A stretch of DNA of 59,202 nt from Anaerolineales bacterium (GCA_016789025.1 JAEURC010000101.1:1-59202); one strand, 5' to 3'. Counted from the first letter of the stretch, positions 37,062-45,393 are shown. The notes: generated by a model not told the origin, from the sequence alone. Numbers and translations are program-made.

Positions 37062-38275
37062 AAATCGCTTTTTTTGTCCCGTATGTGCCTAATCTGATTC
37101 GGGTCAGGCCTTATCAGTTGATCTCGCATCTTTCAGCCCTCGGCGCGGAGGTGACCGTCTTTACAGTGACGACAAATCAGGGCGACATGGAAGACGCGAA
37201 AGCGTTGAAGAGCCTGTGCCATGATGTTGTGTGCGAATACCAACCCGCGTGGCGCTCCTATTGGCAGAGTCTGCTTGCCTTTCCTGCAAGGCGACCCATG
37301 CAATCTGTTTACAGTTGGAATTCAATGTTGGTTGAGCGATTTATCAAAATATGCGGCGCGTCTTCGAAGTTTGACGTTGTGCATGTGGAGCACTTACGCG
37401 GCTCGATGTTTGGAACAACGATCCGTTCCCGCATGCCCAGCCTGCCGGTCGTGTGGGACAGTGTGGACTGTATTAGCCACCTCTTTGAGTTGACCTCGTC
37501 CGAGAGTCGCAGTGCATTTGGGCGCTTGATCTCCACCCTTGAATTGACTCGGACCCGAAACTGGGAAGGGAAAATGACTTCCGCGTTTCATCATGTGACG
37601 ATCACATCACAGGTTGAAAAAGAAGCTCTCCTAGGGCTTGCTTCAGCTACACCATCGGCGGTGACCGTGTTGCCCAATGGGGTCGATATGGAATATTTCC
37701 GCCCGGGCGTTGAGGGTCGGCATGATCCAGAAACGATCGTCTTCAGCGGCAAGATGAGTTATCACGCCAATATTTCGATGGCAGATTTTCTGGTTCGGGA
37801 GATCATGCCCAAAATTTGGGAGAAACGCCCGAGTGTGAAATTGCTTATCGTTGGGAAGGATCCACCGGCGAGCATCACCGCGTTGCAGGCTGACCCGCGT
37901 ATCGCTGTCACGGGTACAGTCGCGGATATGCGTCCGTATCTTCAAACCGCAACGGTTGCGGCAGTACCGCTTGTGTATGGCGCGGGAATCCAAAATAAAA
38001 TTCTTGAGGCGATGGCTTGCAGAATTCCTGTAGTTACAAATATGAAGGCGATGAAGGCTTTACAGGCAAAACCAGGAGAAGATGCTCTTGTGGCTGATAC
38101 CGCTGAGGACTTTTCCCGGGAGATCCTAAGTCTGATCGAAGACTCGTCGTTACAACAACGGATGGGGCAGGCTGGGCTGGATTACGTTCGAAAGCATCAT
38201 GATTGGACTGTCTTGGCTGGAAAATTGATTCATGTTTATGAGGAAGCCATTGAACATGTAAAAGTGCTTTCCTGA
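37058..38275 (+). CDS. GT4-family glycosyltransferase (exosortase-locus/TIGR03087-like subgroup)
   Basis: 405 residues from the ATG at 37058, overlapping the previous stop (ATGA); an upstream in-frame start at 36971 lies inside that gene. The N-terminus MKIAFFVPYVPNLIRVRPYQ, the mid-segment PVVWDSVDCISHLFEL and the C-terminal YGAGIQNKILEAMACRIPVV identify the same subgroup as 9864 and 17381. It is the last glycosyltransferase before the BY-kinase gene and probably ends the long transcript, since a new promoter follows at about 38375. Confidence 0.84.
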   Translation: MKIAFFVPYVPNLIRVRPYQLISHLSALGAEVTVFTVTTNQGDMEDAKALKSLCHDVVCEYQPAWRSYWQSLLAFPARRPMQSVYSWNSMLVERFIKICGASSKFDVVHVEHLRGSMFGTTIRSRMPSLPVVWDSVDCISHLFELTSSESRSAFGRLISTLELTRTRNWEGKMTSAFHHVTITSQVEKEALLGLASATPSAVTVLPNGVDMEYFRPGVEGRHDPETIVFSGKMSYHANISMADFLVREIMPKIWEKRPSVKLLIVGKDPPASITALQADPRIAVTGTVADMRPYLQTATVAAVPLVYGAGIQNKILEAMACRIPVVTNMKAMKALQAKPGEDALVADTAEDFSREILSLIEDSSLQQRMGQAGLDYVRKHHDWTVLAGKLIHVYEEAIEHVKVLS

Positions 38276-38355
38276 GTTTGCGTATAGCGACCACATTCGC
38301 TGTTTTGGTGGTAACTTTTCCAACGTTGCAACGTCATGAAGTTCGAGGAGAGCGC

Positions 38356-38383
38356 TTGGTTCTTTTATTTCTCCTGCTATAAT
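38356..38383 (+). promoter_or_regulatory. Sigma-70-type promoter with extended -10 for the BY-kinase gene
   Basis: TGC-TATAAT (38375-38383) is a perfect extended -10. A weaker -35-like TTGGTT lies at 38356-38361 with a 16-base spacer. Transcription would start near 38390, only ~15 bases before the ATG at 38406, leaving no room for a normal ribosome site. Confidence 0.7.
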
Positions 38384-38405
38384 TCTGTTATAAAAATTGG
38401 TTCCC

Positions 38406-40142
38406 ATGGATATTAATCCCTATCTCAAACCCTTAATAAAATGGTGGCGGTTGATTGCAGTGACCACCCTGCTGGCGCTTGTTTCCAGCTCGATCTCGAC
38501 ACTGTTTCAACCGGCACAATACATTTCCCGCACTACTCTGGTAACGGGGAGCACTATTTCCAACCCCAATCCGGAGCCGGGGCAGATCTCGATCTCGCAA
38601 CAGTTGGCGACAATCTACTCGGATATGGCGCGCCGCGAACCGGTGCAAGAAGCCACGAAAGAGGCGCTCGGTATCGACTGGCTTCCTCAATACAATTCGC
38701 GTATCATTCCCAATACACAATTGGTCGAGATCGCTGTCACCGACACAGACCCACGTCGCGCACAAGTCATTGCCAATGAGTTGGCGCAACAACTGATCAA
38801 ATTAAGCCCGGCGGTCAGCGGCACAGGCGGGGAACAGCAAGAATTCATTGACCAGCAACTTGCAAGCCTTCAGGAACAAATCGAACAGACTGACCAGGAA
38901 ATTAAAGACCTTCAGGCTAGTTTGAAGATTCTGACTAGCACGAGTCAGATCGCGGAAACCGAAAAAGAAATTCAGACTTTAACGCTTAAGTTGACCAGCT
39001 TGCGGGACAATTACGCAACGTTCCTTTCCAATTCTCAGCAGGGCGCATTGAACACCTTGACAGTTGTGGAGCCGGCGAACCTGCCCACAAAATCGGAAGG
39101 TACGAGCAAACTGCTGATCATTGGCTTGGCAGGGTTGGTTGGGCTGTTGCTTTCGGCAGGCGCCGCATATGGGTTGGAATACCTCGACCGCACCATCAAG
39201 ACAACCTCTGATGTCGAACGCATCTTTAATTTGCCGGTCATCGGCTATCTTTCGCAGATCTCTGAAAATGGCAATAACGCAACATATGTGTTGAGCCATC
39301 CGAACTCGATCGTTGCCGAGAACTTCCGTTTATTACAGTCAAACCTTGAGTTCTTCCAGACTTATAATTCTGCCAAGACGATCTTAGTGACCAGCCCGGT
39401 TCAAGGAAATGGCAAGACGACGGTTGCGGCGAACCTCGCGCTTTCGTTCGCCATGAGCGACCAAAAGGTGATCCTGGTCGATTCCGATCTCCGCCGCCCT
39501 TCGGTTCACAAGGCCCTGAAGATCTCACAGAACCCGGGGCTGGCAGATATCATCCATGCGCGGATTGCCGCAAAAGAAGTTGTGAGACCGGTCAAAGGAA
39601 AACGGATCGATGTAATCACGGCAGGACACATTCCGCCGAGCATTACAGAGGTTGTAAATTCCAAACGGGTCGGCGCGATTTTGAACGAGTTGAAGGACGA
39701 ATACGAGACGATTATCGTGGATGCGCCGCCTTTGATCATTGCCGATTCGTACAACCTTGCATCCAAAGTGGACGGTGTGGTGTTGGTCATCGAGCCCGGC
39801 CTTACGAAGGACGACCAGGCGAAGGTGATCAAAGAACAGTTGAGCCGCGCTGGCGCGCGGGTGATCGGCATCGTGTTCAACAAAGTCTCGGAAACCAACG
39901 CGAAAACCTATGGCGATTATCAGTACATGTCCATGTATTCGCCCCAGCATTATAGCGATTACGTTTCCAGCGGTACACCCAAGGTTGAGGAGCCCGAATC
40001 AAACTCGAAGAAATTGCTCGCGTTCTTCGAACGCGGTGAAGTTCCACCCGATGTCAAATCATCGCTGGAGAGTGCGTTCGACCGCTTCCAGGACCAGCGC
40101 AAAACCCTGTTCAACAGGTTCAAGAACAAATCATCCAAGTAA
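38406..40142 (+). CDS. Wzc-like BY-kinase: Wzz chain-length domain fused to tyrosine autokinase
   Basis: 578 residues from the ATG at 38406. Residues ~1-250 form the Wzz domain with two membrane segments (LIAVTTLLALVSSSIST, KLLIIGLAGLVGLLLSAGAA) and a coiled periplasmic part. The kinase part has Walker A SPVQGNGKTTVAANLALSFA (~res 330), Walker A' ILVDSDLRRPS, Walker B TIIVDAPP and a Tyr-rich cluster GDYQYMSMYSPQHYSDY (~res 500-517), although a further ~60 residues follow it. It controls polymer length and export through cycles of autophosphorylation. It is transcribed from its own promoter and followed by a strong terminator, so its dose may be set apart from the biosynthesis genes. Confidence 0.9.
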   Translation: MDINPYLKPLIKWWRLIAVTTLLALVSSSISTLFQPAQYISRTTLVTGSTISNPNPEPGQISISQQLATIYSDMARREPVQEATKEALGIDWLPQYNSRIIPNTQLVEIAVTDTDPRRAQVIANELAQQLIKLSPAVSGTGGEQQEFIDQQLASLQEQIEQTDQEIKDLQASLKILTSTSQIAETEKEIQTLTLKLTSLRDNYATFLSNSQQGALNTLTVVEPANLPTKSEGTSKLLIIGLAGLVGLLLSAGAAYGLEYLDRTIKTTSDVERIFNLPVIGYLSQISENGNNATYVLSHPNSIVAENFRLLQSNLEFFQTYNSAKTILVTSPVQGNGKTTVAANLALSFAMSDQKVILVDSDLRRPSVHKALKISQNPGLADIIHARIAAKEVVRPVKGKRIDVITAGHIPPSITEVVNSKRVGAILNELKDEYETIIVDAPPLIIADSYNLASKVDGVVLVIEPGLTKDDQAKVIKEQLSRAGARVIGIVFNKVSETNAKTYGDYQYMSMYSPQHYSDYVSSGTPKVEEPESNSKKLLAFFERGEVPPDVKSSLESAFDRFQDQRKTLFNRFKNKSSK

Positions 40143-40150
40143 ACGATGGC

Positions 40151-40179
40151 AAGCCCCCGAAAGGGGGCTTGTTCTTTTT
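40151..40179 (+). terminator. Strong intrinsic terminator after the BY-kinase gene
   Basis: AAGCCCCC-gaaa-GGGGGCTT is a perfect 8-pair stem with a GNRA-type loop, followed by GTTCTTTTT. It marks the end of the polysaccharide locus. Confidence 0.9.
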
Positions 40180-40199
40180 GGGGTTAGCATCAGCCTCAC

Positions 40200-40208
40200 T
40201 GGTAGAAT
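40200..40208 (+). promoter_or_regulatory. Possible extended -10 promoter for the sigma-factor operon
   Basis: TGG-TAGAAT lies ~80 bases before the GTG start of the ECF sigma gene and behind the terminator at 40151. No convincing -35 is seen at the usual spacing. Plausible but weak. Confidence 0.35.
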
Positions 40209-40285
40209 GGAGCGACGGTTGTCTTCCATGAACTTCCCCGCAACTATTATGTCCGCAAGGCGTATAAGGAGTACGAGGAGCGCAG

Positions 40286-40891
40286 GTGAACGATGAACTT
40301 GCCTGGGTAGCCCAGGCTCAACAAGGCAGTGACGAGGCATTTACCCGGCTCGTCGAATCACACCAGACACATGTGTATAACTTGTGTTATCGGATGCTGG
40401 GCGAACCCGAATCGGCGGAGGATGCCGCGCAGGAGACCTTCTTGCGCGCCTACCAAAACCTGCATCGTTACGACTCGAGCCGTTCGTTCGTCACCTGGTT
40501 GCTTTCGATCGCCGCGCATTATTGCATTGACCGTCTGCGCCGAAAGAAACTCTCGGTCTTTTCGATGGATGAGGAACGCGAGGATGGGACGGTGTTCGAA
40601 ATTGCCGATCCCGCTTCGCCCGACCCTGAGGCTGAATCGACCAAGCGGGAGGAGCGCGACCGCCTGCACCGGCTTTTGCGCGATCTCGACGAAACGGATC
40701 GCGCGGCAGTGATTATGAGGTATTGGTATGACTATTCTGAAATCGAGATCGCTGAGTCGTTGCAGTTGACGGTCAGCGCTGTAAAGAGCCGCCTGCACCG
40801 CTCGCGCCGCGCGTTGGCAGGCATGTGGCAGGAGGAGGAAACTCCGCTTGCCCAAACGGAAAGGAGACGCCATGAATCACCAGCCTTTTGA
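40286..40891 (+). CDS. ECF-type RNA polymerase sigma factor
   Basis: 201 residues. Region 2 spans ~20-88 (YNLCYRMLGEPESAEDAAQE, then the -10-reading FVTWLLSIAAHYCIDRLRR). Region 4 spans ~132-182 (VIMRYWYDYSEIEIAESL then TVSAVKSRLHRSRRAL, the -35-binding HTH). Start is GTG at 40286 with GAGGAG five bases upstream. The anti-sigma gene overlaps its 3' end by 20 bases, the standard arrangement for a sensor pair. The third operon gene, a bactofilin-like membrane protein, suggests the regulon concerns the cell envelope; that is inference. Confidence 0.92.
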   Translation: MNDELAWVAQAQQGSDEAFTRLVESHQTHVYNLCYRMLGEPESAEDAAQETFLRAYQNLHRYDSSRSFVTWLLSIAAHYCIDRLRRKKLSVFSMDEEREDGTVFEIADPASPDPEAESTKREERDRLHRLLRDLDETDRAAVIMRYWYDYSEIEIAESLQLTVSAVKSRLHRSRRALAGMWQEEETPLAQTERRRHESPAF

Positions 40892-41402
40892 AACCTGGCT
40901 TTTAAATGAGGTTGCGCTCGATGCGCAACAACAGCGCGAATTGGATTCGCATCTGCGTTCGTGCGCGTATTGCGCCGCGTTGGTTAAGACCGCCAGGGTT
41001 TTGCGCTCTGTGAAACTGGCTGTGCCCGCCCCGGGGTTTGCAACCCGGTTTCAGGCGCGGCTGGCGGCTGAGAAAACCGCAGAACGCCGCCGCCGAATCC
41101 TTGGTTCCATTTTTTTCGCTTTGGGCGGGATGTTGTTGTTAGGATGGCTGGCATCGCCTTACTTGGCTGGCTTTTTTCAATCGCCTGCCAGTTGGATCGC
41201 CGCGCTGGTGGAAATGGCTGTCTTCATCCTGACAACGCTTCAGGCGAGCGTGGAGGCTGGCAAGGTGATCCTCGATGTGCTGGGAAGGTTGCTCCCGCCG
41301 TTTGGGTGGATGGTGATCGTTTCAGGCGTTGCTGGTATCAGTTTGTTATGGTCGGTATCAATTTGGCGGTTCGCGTTTCGTAGTGTGCCGCAAGGAGTGT
41401 AG
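40872..41402 (+). CDS. Zinc-finger anti-sigma factor (ZAS type), membrane-anchored
   Basis: 176 residues from the ATG at 40872, with AAGGAG six bases before it. The anti-sigma zinc motif is HLRSCAYC (His27, Cys31, Cys34; H-x3-C-x2-C). Two hydrophobic segments (FFALGGMLLLGWLASPYL and a later MVIVSGVAGISLLWSVSI) anchor it in the membrane. It should hold the preceding sigma factor inactive until an envelope signal arrives. The gene is followed after three bases by the bactofilin-like gene. Confidence 0.85.
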   Translation: MNHQPFETWLLNEVALDAQQQRELDSHLRSCAYCAALVKTARVLRSVKLAVPAPGFATRFQARLAAEKTAERRRRILGSIFFALGGMLLLGWLASPYLAGFFQSPASWIAALVEMAVFILTTLQASVEAGKVILDVLGRLLPPFGWMVIVSGVAGISLLWSVSIWRFAFRSVPQGV

Positions 41403-41405
41403 CGT

Positions 41406-42383
41406 ATGAAGACAAAATTTAGAGTTGTTACCCTGATTTCCCTGATCATGCTTGTGCTTGTTCCGACAAGCGCGGTGTTTGCTCAGGGACCGGGACCGAA
41501 TGGCGGTCAGGTGATCTTTGGGAGTAATTTCACGCTGGAATCCGGTGATTCGTTTGACGGCGATCTGGTGGTCTTTGGCGGAAACGTGTCCATTGAAGAG
41601 GATGCTGAGTTCAACGGAGACTTGATTGTTGTCGGCGGCACCGTGAAAAGCGATGGGACCATCAATGGCGATGTTGTCGCCATCGGCGGGCAGATCTACT
41701 TGAACGAGACCGCGTCGGCGCTGGGGGACGTGGTCACGATTGGCGGGCAGGCAGTGGTGGCAGAGGGAGCCGTTGTCGAGGGCGAGATCGTCAATAACGT
41801 TCAGCCGGAAATTAGTATCCCGGATGGGCAGGTTCCGCCTTTCCAGGATCCATCCAGAGTCAATGTGAAGTACGATTTTGGGTTCGGTTTCTTTGGGCAG
41901 ATATTCCAGTTGTTCTTTTGGGCAACGCTGGCGGCGGGGTTTGCCATGTTGCTTTCGTTGTTCTGGAAGCCGCAAATGGAGCGCGCAGGCAATGCGATCG
42001 CCGAGCAACCGCTGATGGTCGGCGCGATGGGCTTGTTGGCGGTGGTTGTTAGCGCATTGCTATTCCTCACCATTATCCCGCCGATCGTGCTGGGCTTTGC
42101 CTGGTTATTTGGGATCGTCGCCTTCGGTTCGGAGGTGGGTGACCGTTTTGCCAAGGCGGTGAGCCAGACCTGGTCGCCGGTGGCAACGGTGGGCGTTGGC
42201 ACCTTCTTGTTTGTGCTGGTCAGTGGCGCGCTTGGGTTTATCCCTTGCATCGGCGGACTGGCGCAATTCTTGCTTGGGTTGCTGGCGATCGGCTCGGTGG
42301 TGATCACCCGCTTCGGGTCGCGGACCATTCATACGTCCGGTGTGATCGTGAATCCGCCGCCTCCGCCGTCCGCGCAGGCGTAA
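41406..42383 (+). CDS. Exported bactofilin-like beta-helix protein with C-terminal membrane segments
   Basis: 325 residues. Signal peptide 1-26 (ISLIMLVLVPTSAVFA). Residues ~38-135 contain repeated turns GDLVVFGGNV, GDLIVVGGTV, GDVVAIGGQI, GDVVTIGGQA, the right-handed beta-helix pattern of bactofilin/polymer-forming proteins. Three to four membrane segments follow (IFQLFFWATLAAGFAMLLSL, MGLLAVVVSALLFLTIIPPI, FLLGLLAIGSVV-like). Unlike classical bactofilins it is exported with the helix outside. As the third gene of a sigma/anti-sigma operon it may be the effector or a sensor. Confidence 0.7.
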   Translation: MKTKFRVVTLISLIMLVLVPTSAVFAQGPGPNGGQVIFGSNFTLESGDSFDGDLVVFGGNVSIEEDAEFNGDLIVVGGTVKSDGTINGDVVAIGGQIYLNETASALGDVVTIGGQAVVAEGAVVEGEIVNNVQPEISIPDGQVPPFQDPSRVNVKYDFGFGFFGQIFQLFFWATLAAGFAMLLSLFWKPQMERAGNAIAEQPLMVGAMGLLAVVVSALLFLTIIPPIVLGFAWLFGIVAFGSEVGDRFAKAVSQTWSPVATVGVGTFLFVLVSGALGFIPCIGGLAQFLLGLLAIGSVVITRFGSRTIHTSGVIVNPPPPPSAQA

Positions 42384-42393
42384 AAAGTCCGCA

Positions 42394-42402
42394 TGATATA
42401 AT
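42394..42402 (+). promoter_or_regulatory. Extended -10 promoter before the C45 hydrolase gene
   Basis: TGA-TATAAT is a perfect extended -10, 11 bases after the previous stop. No -35 is evident, as expected for this class. Transcription would start at about 42409, placing the GC-rich hairpin at 42407-42432 near the 5' end of the mRNA. Confidence 0.6.
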
Positions 42403-42406
42403 TTCT

Positions 42407-42432
42407 CTGCCCCGGGCAAATACCCGGGGCAG
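42407..42432 (+). terminator. GC-rich hairpin between the bactofilin-like and C45 genes
   Basis: CTGCCCCGGG-caaata-CCCGGGGCAG is a perfect 10-pair stem, followed by ATTGATTTTATT. For transcripts from upstream it would act as an intrinsic terminator; for transcripts from the -10 at 42394 it would be a 5' cap stem. The ribosome site GGAGGA follows at ~42445. Confidence 0.7.
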
Positions 42433-42453
42433 ATTGATTTTATTGGAGGACTC

Positions 42454-43569
42454 ATGGCGTTACAACAAACCCCGATTCCAAACACAATACTGCATGAAAC
42501 CGCGCCGCCGCTGGTGGAGGTTTCAGGCACGCACCGCGAAATGGGCAGGCAGATCGGCGAGGCGAGGCGCGAACAGGTTCAACATAGCGTTGCCAATGCC
42601 CGCGTGTTGATCGACCAATCGTATAGCGCGCTTGAGCTTACCTGGGAGGGCGCGCAGATCCAATCGCGTAAGTATTTGCCGTTCGCTGAGGAGCGTTATC
42701 CCCAGTATGTGGACGAAATGCGCGGCGTTGCCGAGGGGGCGAATGTGCCTTTCGATGATGTGGTGGCGCTCAATGCCATGGAAGCCGTGACGATGGACGC
42801 CTTGCATCTTACGCGTTGCACCAGTTTTGCGGTCAACGAACAGCGCGCGGCGGATGGTCACGTGTTGGCGGCGCACAACGAGGATTGGGTGCCGGAAGAC
42901 GAGAATGATGTGTATGTGGTCTTAGCAAAGCCGAAGGAGGAACCCCCGTTTCTTGCCATGACGTACGGCGGACTTCTCCCCAACGTGGGATTCAACGCCT
43001 ACGGTATCGCTCAACTGATCGACTCGGTCTACCCGAACGATTCCCGCATCGGCATTCCCCGTTTGGTTGTCGCGCGCGCGGTGCTTTCTTCGCGTCGTAT
43101 TTCAGGGGCCATCGGGCGGATGCTCATCTCGCGCCGCGCCGCGGGATACAACCATCTGCTCGTGCACGAAAGTGGGGAGATGTATTCGGTGGAAGTCTCA
43201 GCGAAACGTTTCGACATCCTACACGGCACGGACGGGTACATGGTTCACACGAATCATTACCTCTCGCCGACCATGAAGGAGATCGAGAAGGACCCCGAGG
43301 AGTTGATCTCCTCCCGTGTGCGTTATTTCCGCGCGAACCGATTACTGCGCGAGAACTCGACCCATACGATCAAAACCTTGCAGGCGATTCAGAAGGATCA
43401 CGTCAATCTGCCGAACTCCATTTGCAATCACAACATCGCCGGTATCGACCCGATGGACCGCGAGAGCACCATTTCGGCTCTCGTCATCGACCTGACCGCG
43501 CGCGAGATGCACATCGCATGGGGCAACCCGTGCCAGAATGCATATCATACGTATCATTTGGATGCGTGA
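42454..43569 (+). CDS. C45-family autoproteolytic acyltransferase/hydrolase
   Basis: 371 residues. The family is acyl-CoA:6-APA acyltransferase-like Ntn hydrolases, activated by self-cleavage before a Cys. The candidate nucleophile is Cys122 in LHLTRCTSFAVN; conserved blocks GTHREMGRQIGE, HNEDWVPEDEN and GGLLPNVGFNAYGIA follow in the expected order. Substrate is unknown; relatives hydrolyse or transfer acyl groups from amides or peptides. GGAGGA precedes the ATG. The gene stands alone between a hairpin upstream and a terminator downstream. Confidence 0.82.
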   Translation: MALQQTPIPNTILHETAPPLVEVSGTHREMGRQIGEARREQVQHSVANARVLIDQSYSALELTWEGAQIQSRKYLPFAEERYPQYVDEMRGVAEGANVPFDDVVALNAMEAVTMDALHLTRCTSFAVNEQRAADGHVLAAHNEDWVPEDENDVYVVLAKPKEEPPFLAMTYGGLLPNVGFNAYGIAQLIDSVYPNDSRIGIPRLVVARAVLSSRRISGAIGRMLISRRAAGYNHLLVHESGEMYSVEVSAKRFDILHGTDGYMVHTNHYLSPTMKEIEKDPEELISSRVRYFRANRLLRENSTHTIKTLQAIQKDHVNLPNSICNHNIAGIDPMDRESTISALVIDLTAREMHIAWGNPCQNAYHTYHLDA

Positions 43570-43594
43570 TAAATGAGACTGGAGATTGGAGACT

Positions 43595-43617
43595 GCCCTC
43601 GCGAGGGCGATTTTTCT
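43595..43617 (+). terminator. Terminator after the C45 hydrolase gene
   Basis: GCCCTCGCGAGGGC is a perfect palindrome (5-pair stem with a CGCG loop, or more), followed by GATTTTTCTT. Confidence 0.7.
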
Positions 43618-43669
43618 TCAATGTCTCATGGGGAATTCGAATAACATTCCATTGCGGGAAGGATGATGG

Positions 43670-43697
43670 TAAACAAAAACACGCCTTGCGGCGCGTT
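43670..43697 (-). terminator. Terminator for tRNA-Glu (minus strand)
   Basis: On the minus strand AACGCGCC-gcaa-GGCGTGTT (one G-T pair) is followed by TTTTGTTT. It lies just downstream of the tRNA, in the tRNA direction. Confidence 0.65.
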
Positions 43698-43710
43698 ATG
43701 TTTTGTTAGT

Positions 43711-43782
43711 GCCCCCACGGGGATTCGAACCCCGGTCGTAGCCTTGAAAGGGCTGCGTCCTAGTCCACTAGACGATGGGGGC
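43711..43782 (-). tRNA. tRNA-Glu (anticodon UUC)
   Basis: The minus strand gives a full cloverleaf: acceptor GCCCCCA pairs with TGGGGGC; D-arm GTCTAGTGGACTAGGAC; anticodon loop CTTTCAA with UUC at positions 34-36; T-arm with GGTTCGAATCC. CCA is not encoded. The anticodon stem has a C-A mismatch at its outermost pair, compensated by a G-C pair one step further out. Confidence 0.93.
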
Positions 43783-43852
43783 AATCTTTCTTTGGTAAAG
43801 CGGGCGGATTTTATCATCCTGCCTTACAACGGTCAAGCAATTGGTTTACTTA

Positions 43853-44395
43853 TTACTTATCTTCTTTTGCCCGCTGGCTCAGGAGTGCCATCATATCGAT
43901 AAATACCCGGTTGAACAGCATGGCGGGGCTTTCCACCCTGAGGTTGGGGATGAGGATCGCGCCTAGCACCGCGTCGAACACTGGGATGAAATTGCGCGTG
44001 GTATCCGAGATCAACACCGAAAAATCGAAACGTCCTGAAATCTCCAGTTTCCCTTCCACCTCATACACTTGAGAAGTCACCCGGGCAAGCACAGGCGCGG
44101 CATTGGAATATCCGCCGCGCACCACCGCCGCGGGACCCAGGTCTTCACGACGCGCGGCGCATAACGCGAAAATATTCGTCTTCACCAGCCTCACCACTTC
44201 AAAGTGGTCCACCAGTTTTGTGGGCATGTGGATGCGCGCCAGCCGCGCATCGTGAACCTCGAGATGCGATTTCGTGTGATCGTTCATCGTCCCCATGATG
44301 CCGCTTGTACCAGCCATCACCTTGCCGACGATACGATAGCCGGCGGTGTACAAATCGGCGGGGAGGAAACGATACGTTCGGGAGGAAGAGTCCAT
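43853..44395 (-). CDS. Conserved hypothetical protein
   Basis: 180 residues, no signal peptide or clear membrane segment. The sequence is mixed alpha/beta with a hydrophobic strand pair near the C-terminus (FIPVFDAVLGAILIPNLRVE) and a helical end (FNRVFIDMMALLSQRAKEDK). I do not recognise a domain with confidence. It starts 10 bases after the YgiT-type gene and has no Shine-Dalgarno of its own, so it is probably translated by coupling. A second-messenger or DNA-binding role cannot be supported from the sequence. Confidence 0.65.
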   Translation of the reverse strand: MDSSSRTYRFLPADLYTAGYRIVGKVMAGTSGIMGTMNDHTKSHLEVHDARLARIHMPTKLVDHFEVVRLVKTNIFALCAARREDLGPAAVVRGGYSNAAPVLARVTSQVYEVEGKLEISGRFDFSVLISDTTRNFIPVFDAVLGAILIPNLRVESPAMLFNRVFIDMMALLSQRAKEDK

Positions 44396-44405
44396 GGTGT
44401 GTGAG

Positions 44406-44714
44406 TTAGTCCAGCGGGGGGGTGGGATGATTCAACGTGGGCGGGGCAGGCTTGGGCGTCCGGTTGACGCGGCGCGTGGGCTTGCCTGTTTCCGGGCTGA
44501 GGAGCATCGCCAGCCACGAGACGGAGCGCTCATCGTACTCGCGCCTTCCGCACAAGTCGCAGATCCAGGCTGGGAAATTCGGCACGGTGACAAGTTCCTC
44601 GCCGAGCCAGGTGAAATAGGTGATGTGGCGCAAATGCATAATGCCTGCCGAACATTCACTGCACGGAACACGGTTTATATCGGGGTGGAAGGGAGCGGTG
44701 TTGGCTTCGTTCAT
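44406..44714 (-). CDS. YgiT-type zinc-finger domain protein
   Basis: About 102 residues from the ATG at 44714; a TTG at 44738 would overlap the upstream lepB gene and is less likely. Two Cys pairs, CSEC and CDLC (followed by GRREYD), form the YgiT/MqsA-type zinc site. Between them lies a short beta segment, and the C-terminus is a Pro-rich basic tail. In toxin-antitoxin loci this domain is the antitoxin N-terminus, but no MqsR-like toxin gene or HTH domain is present, so that role is not supported. It sits between signal peptidase I and a conserved hypothetical gene. Confidence 0.65.
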   Translation of the reverse strand: MNEANTAPFHPDINRVPCSECSAGIMHLRHITYFTWLGEELVTVPNFPAWICDLCGRREYDERSVSWLAMLLSPETGKPTRRVNRTPKPAPPTLNHPTPPLD

Positions 44715-44724
44715 AGGTATATCT

Positions 44725-45324
44725 TCATTGCGCGGCAAAAGCCACGTCGATGTGATTGATAATCTCCCATTTGGGAGGGGGCCAATAAATGACCACGGCT
44801 TTGCCGATCACATTTTCCATGGGGAGCAAACCCCACTCGTGCGAATCTTTCGACTCGTTGCGGTTATCGCCCAGCACGAACAGGCTTCCCACCTCCACCT
44901 GCCATGTGCCGTTGTAAAACGGCGCCGAGGCAATGTACGGTTCTTCCAACTGCAAACCGTTGACCAGCACCCGCCCGTTTTCGACCATGACCGTATCGCC
45001 CGGCAAACCGATCACGCGCTTGATCAGGTCCTGGCTGGGGTCGCGCGGATAACTGAAAACGATGATATCGCCTCGAGATGGCGCGCCGAGTTTGTACGCC
45101 AGTTTATTCACCAGGATGTATTCGCCGTTTTCCAGCGACGGGTTCATGCTGTACCCATCCACACGAACGCGGGCAGAGACGGCGTTAATCCCAAAATACA
45201 GGAAGATTGCTAGAAGCAGCGTTTCGAGGATGTCGCGCAACGGACGTTTCCATTCGACGGGTTGCTCTGTTTCGCCCGTAGGCGGGGAACTCTGTTCTGT
45301 GAGAGGGGGTTGAAGCGAATCCAT
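44725..45324 (-). CDS. lepB: Signal peptidase I
   Basis: 199 residues. One N-terminal membrane anchor (ILETLLLAIFLYFGINAVSA, residues ~32-51). The catalytic Ser is in VDGYSMNPSLENGE (Ser59) and the catalytic Lys in DLIKRVIGLPGD (Lys102). Box E LGDNRNESKDSHEWG is intact. It cleaves signal peptides of exported proteins on the outer face of the membrane; this window alone encodes several candidates. The protein is compact with a Pro/Thr-rich N-terminal tail. Followed after ten bases by the YgiT-type gene, so an operon is likely. Confidence 0.92.
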   Translation of the reverse strand: MDSLQPPLTEQSSPPTGETEQPVEWKRPLRDILETLLLAIFLYFGINAVSARVRVDGYSMNPSLENGEYILVNKLAYKLGAPSRGDIIVFSYPRDPSQDLIKRVIGLPGDTVMVENGRVLVNGLQLEEPYIASAPFYNGTWQVEVGSLFVLGDNRNESKDSHEWGLLPMENVIGKAVVIYWPPPKWEIINHIDVAFAAQ

Positions 45325-45393
45325 GTGGCGGCATTATACTGCCTTTTCCCTGCAGAGATTTGCCCCTAAGGTGTGGTTTACCGAACCATAGAA

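Noticed and set aside
43711..43782. tRNA-Glu as an integration site for a mobile element
   Set aside because: No integrase, direct repeat of the tRNA 3' end or phage-like genes were seen on either side.
44406..44738. YgiT-type protein as an MqsRA-like toxin-antitoxin antitoxin
   Set aside because: No MqsR-like toxin or HTH domain is adjacent; neighbours are signal peptidase I and an unrelated hypothetical.
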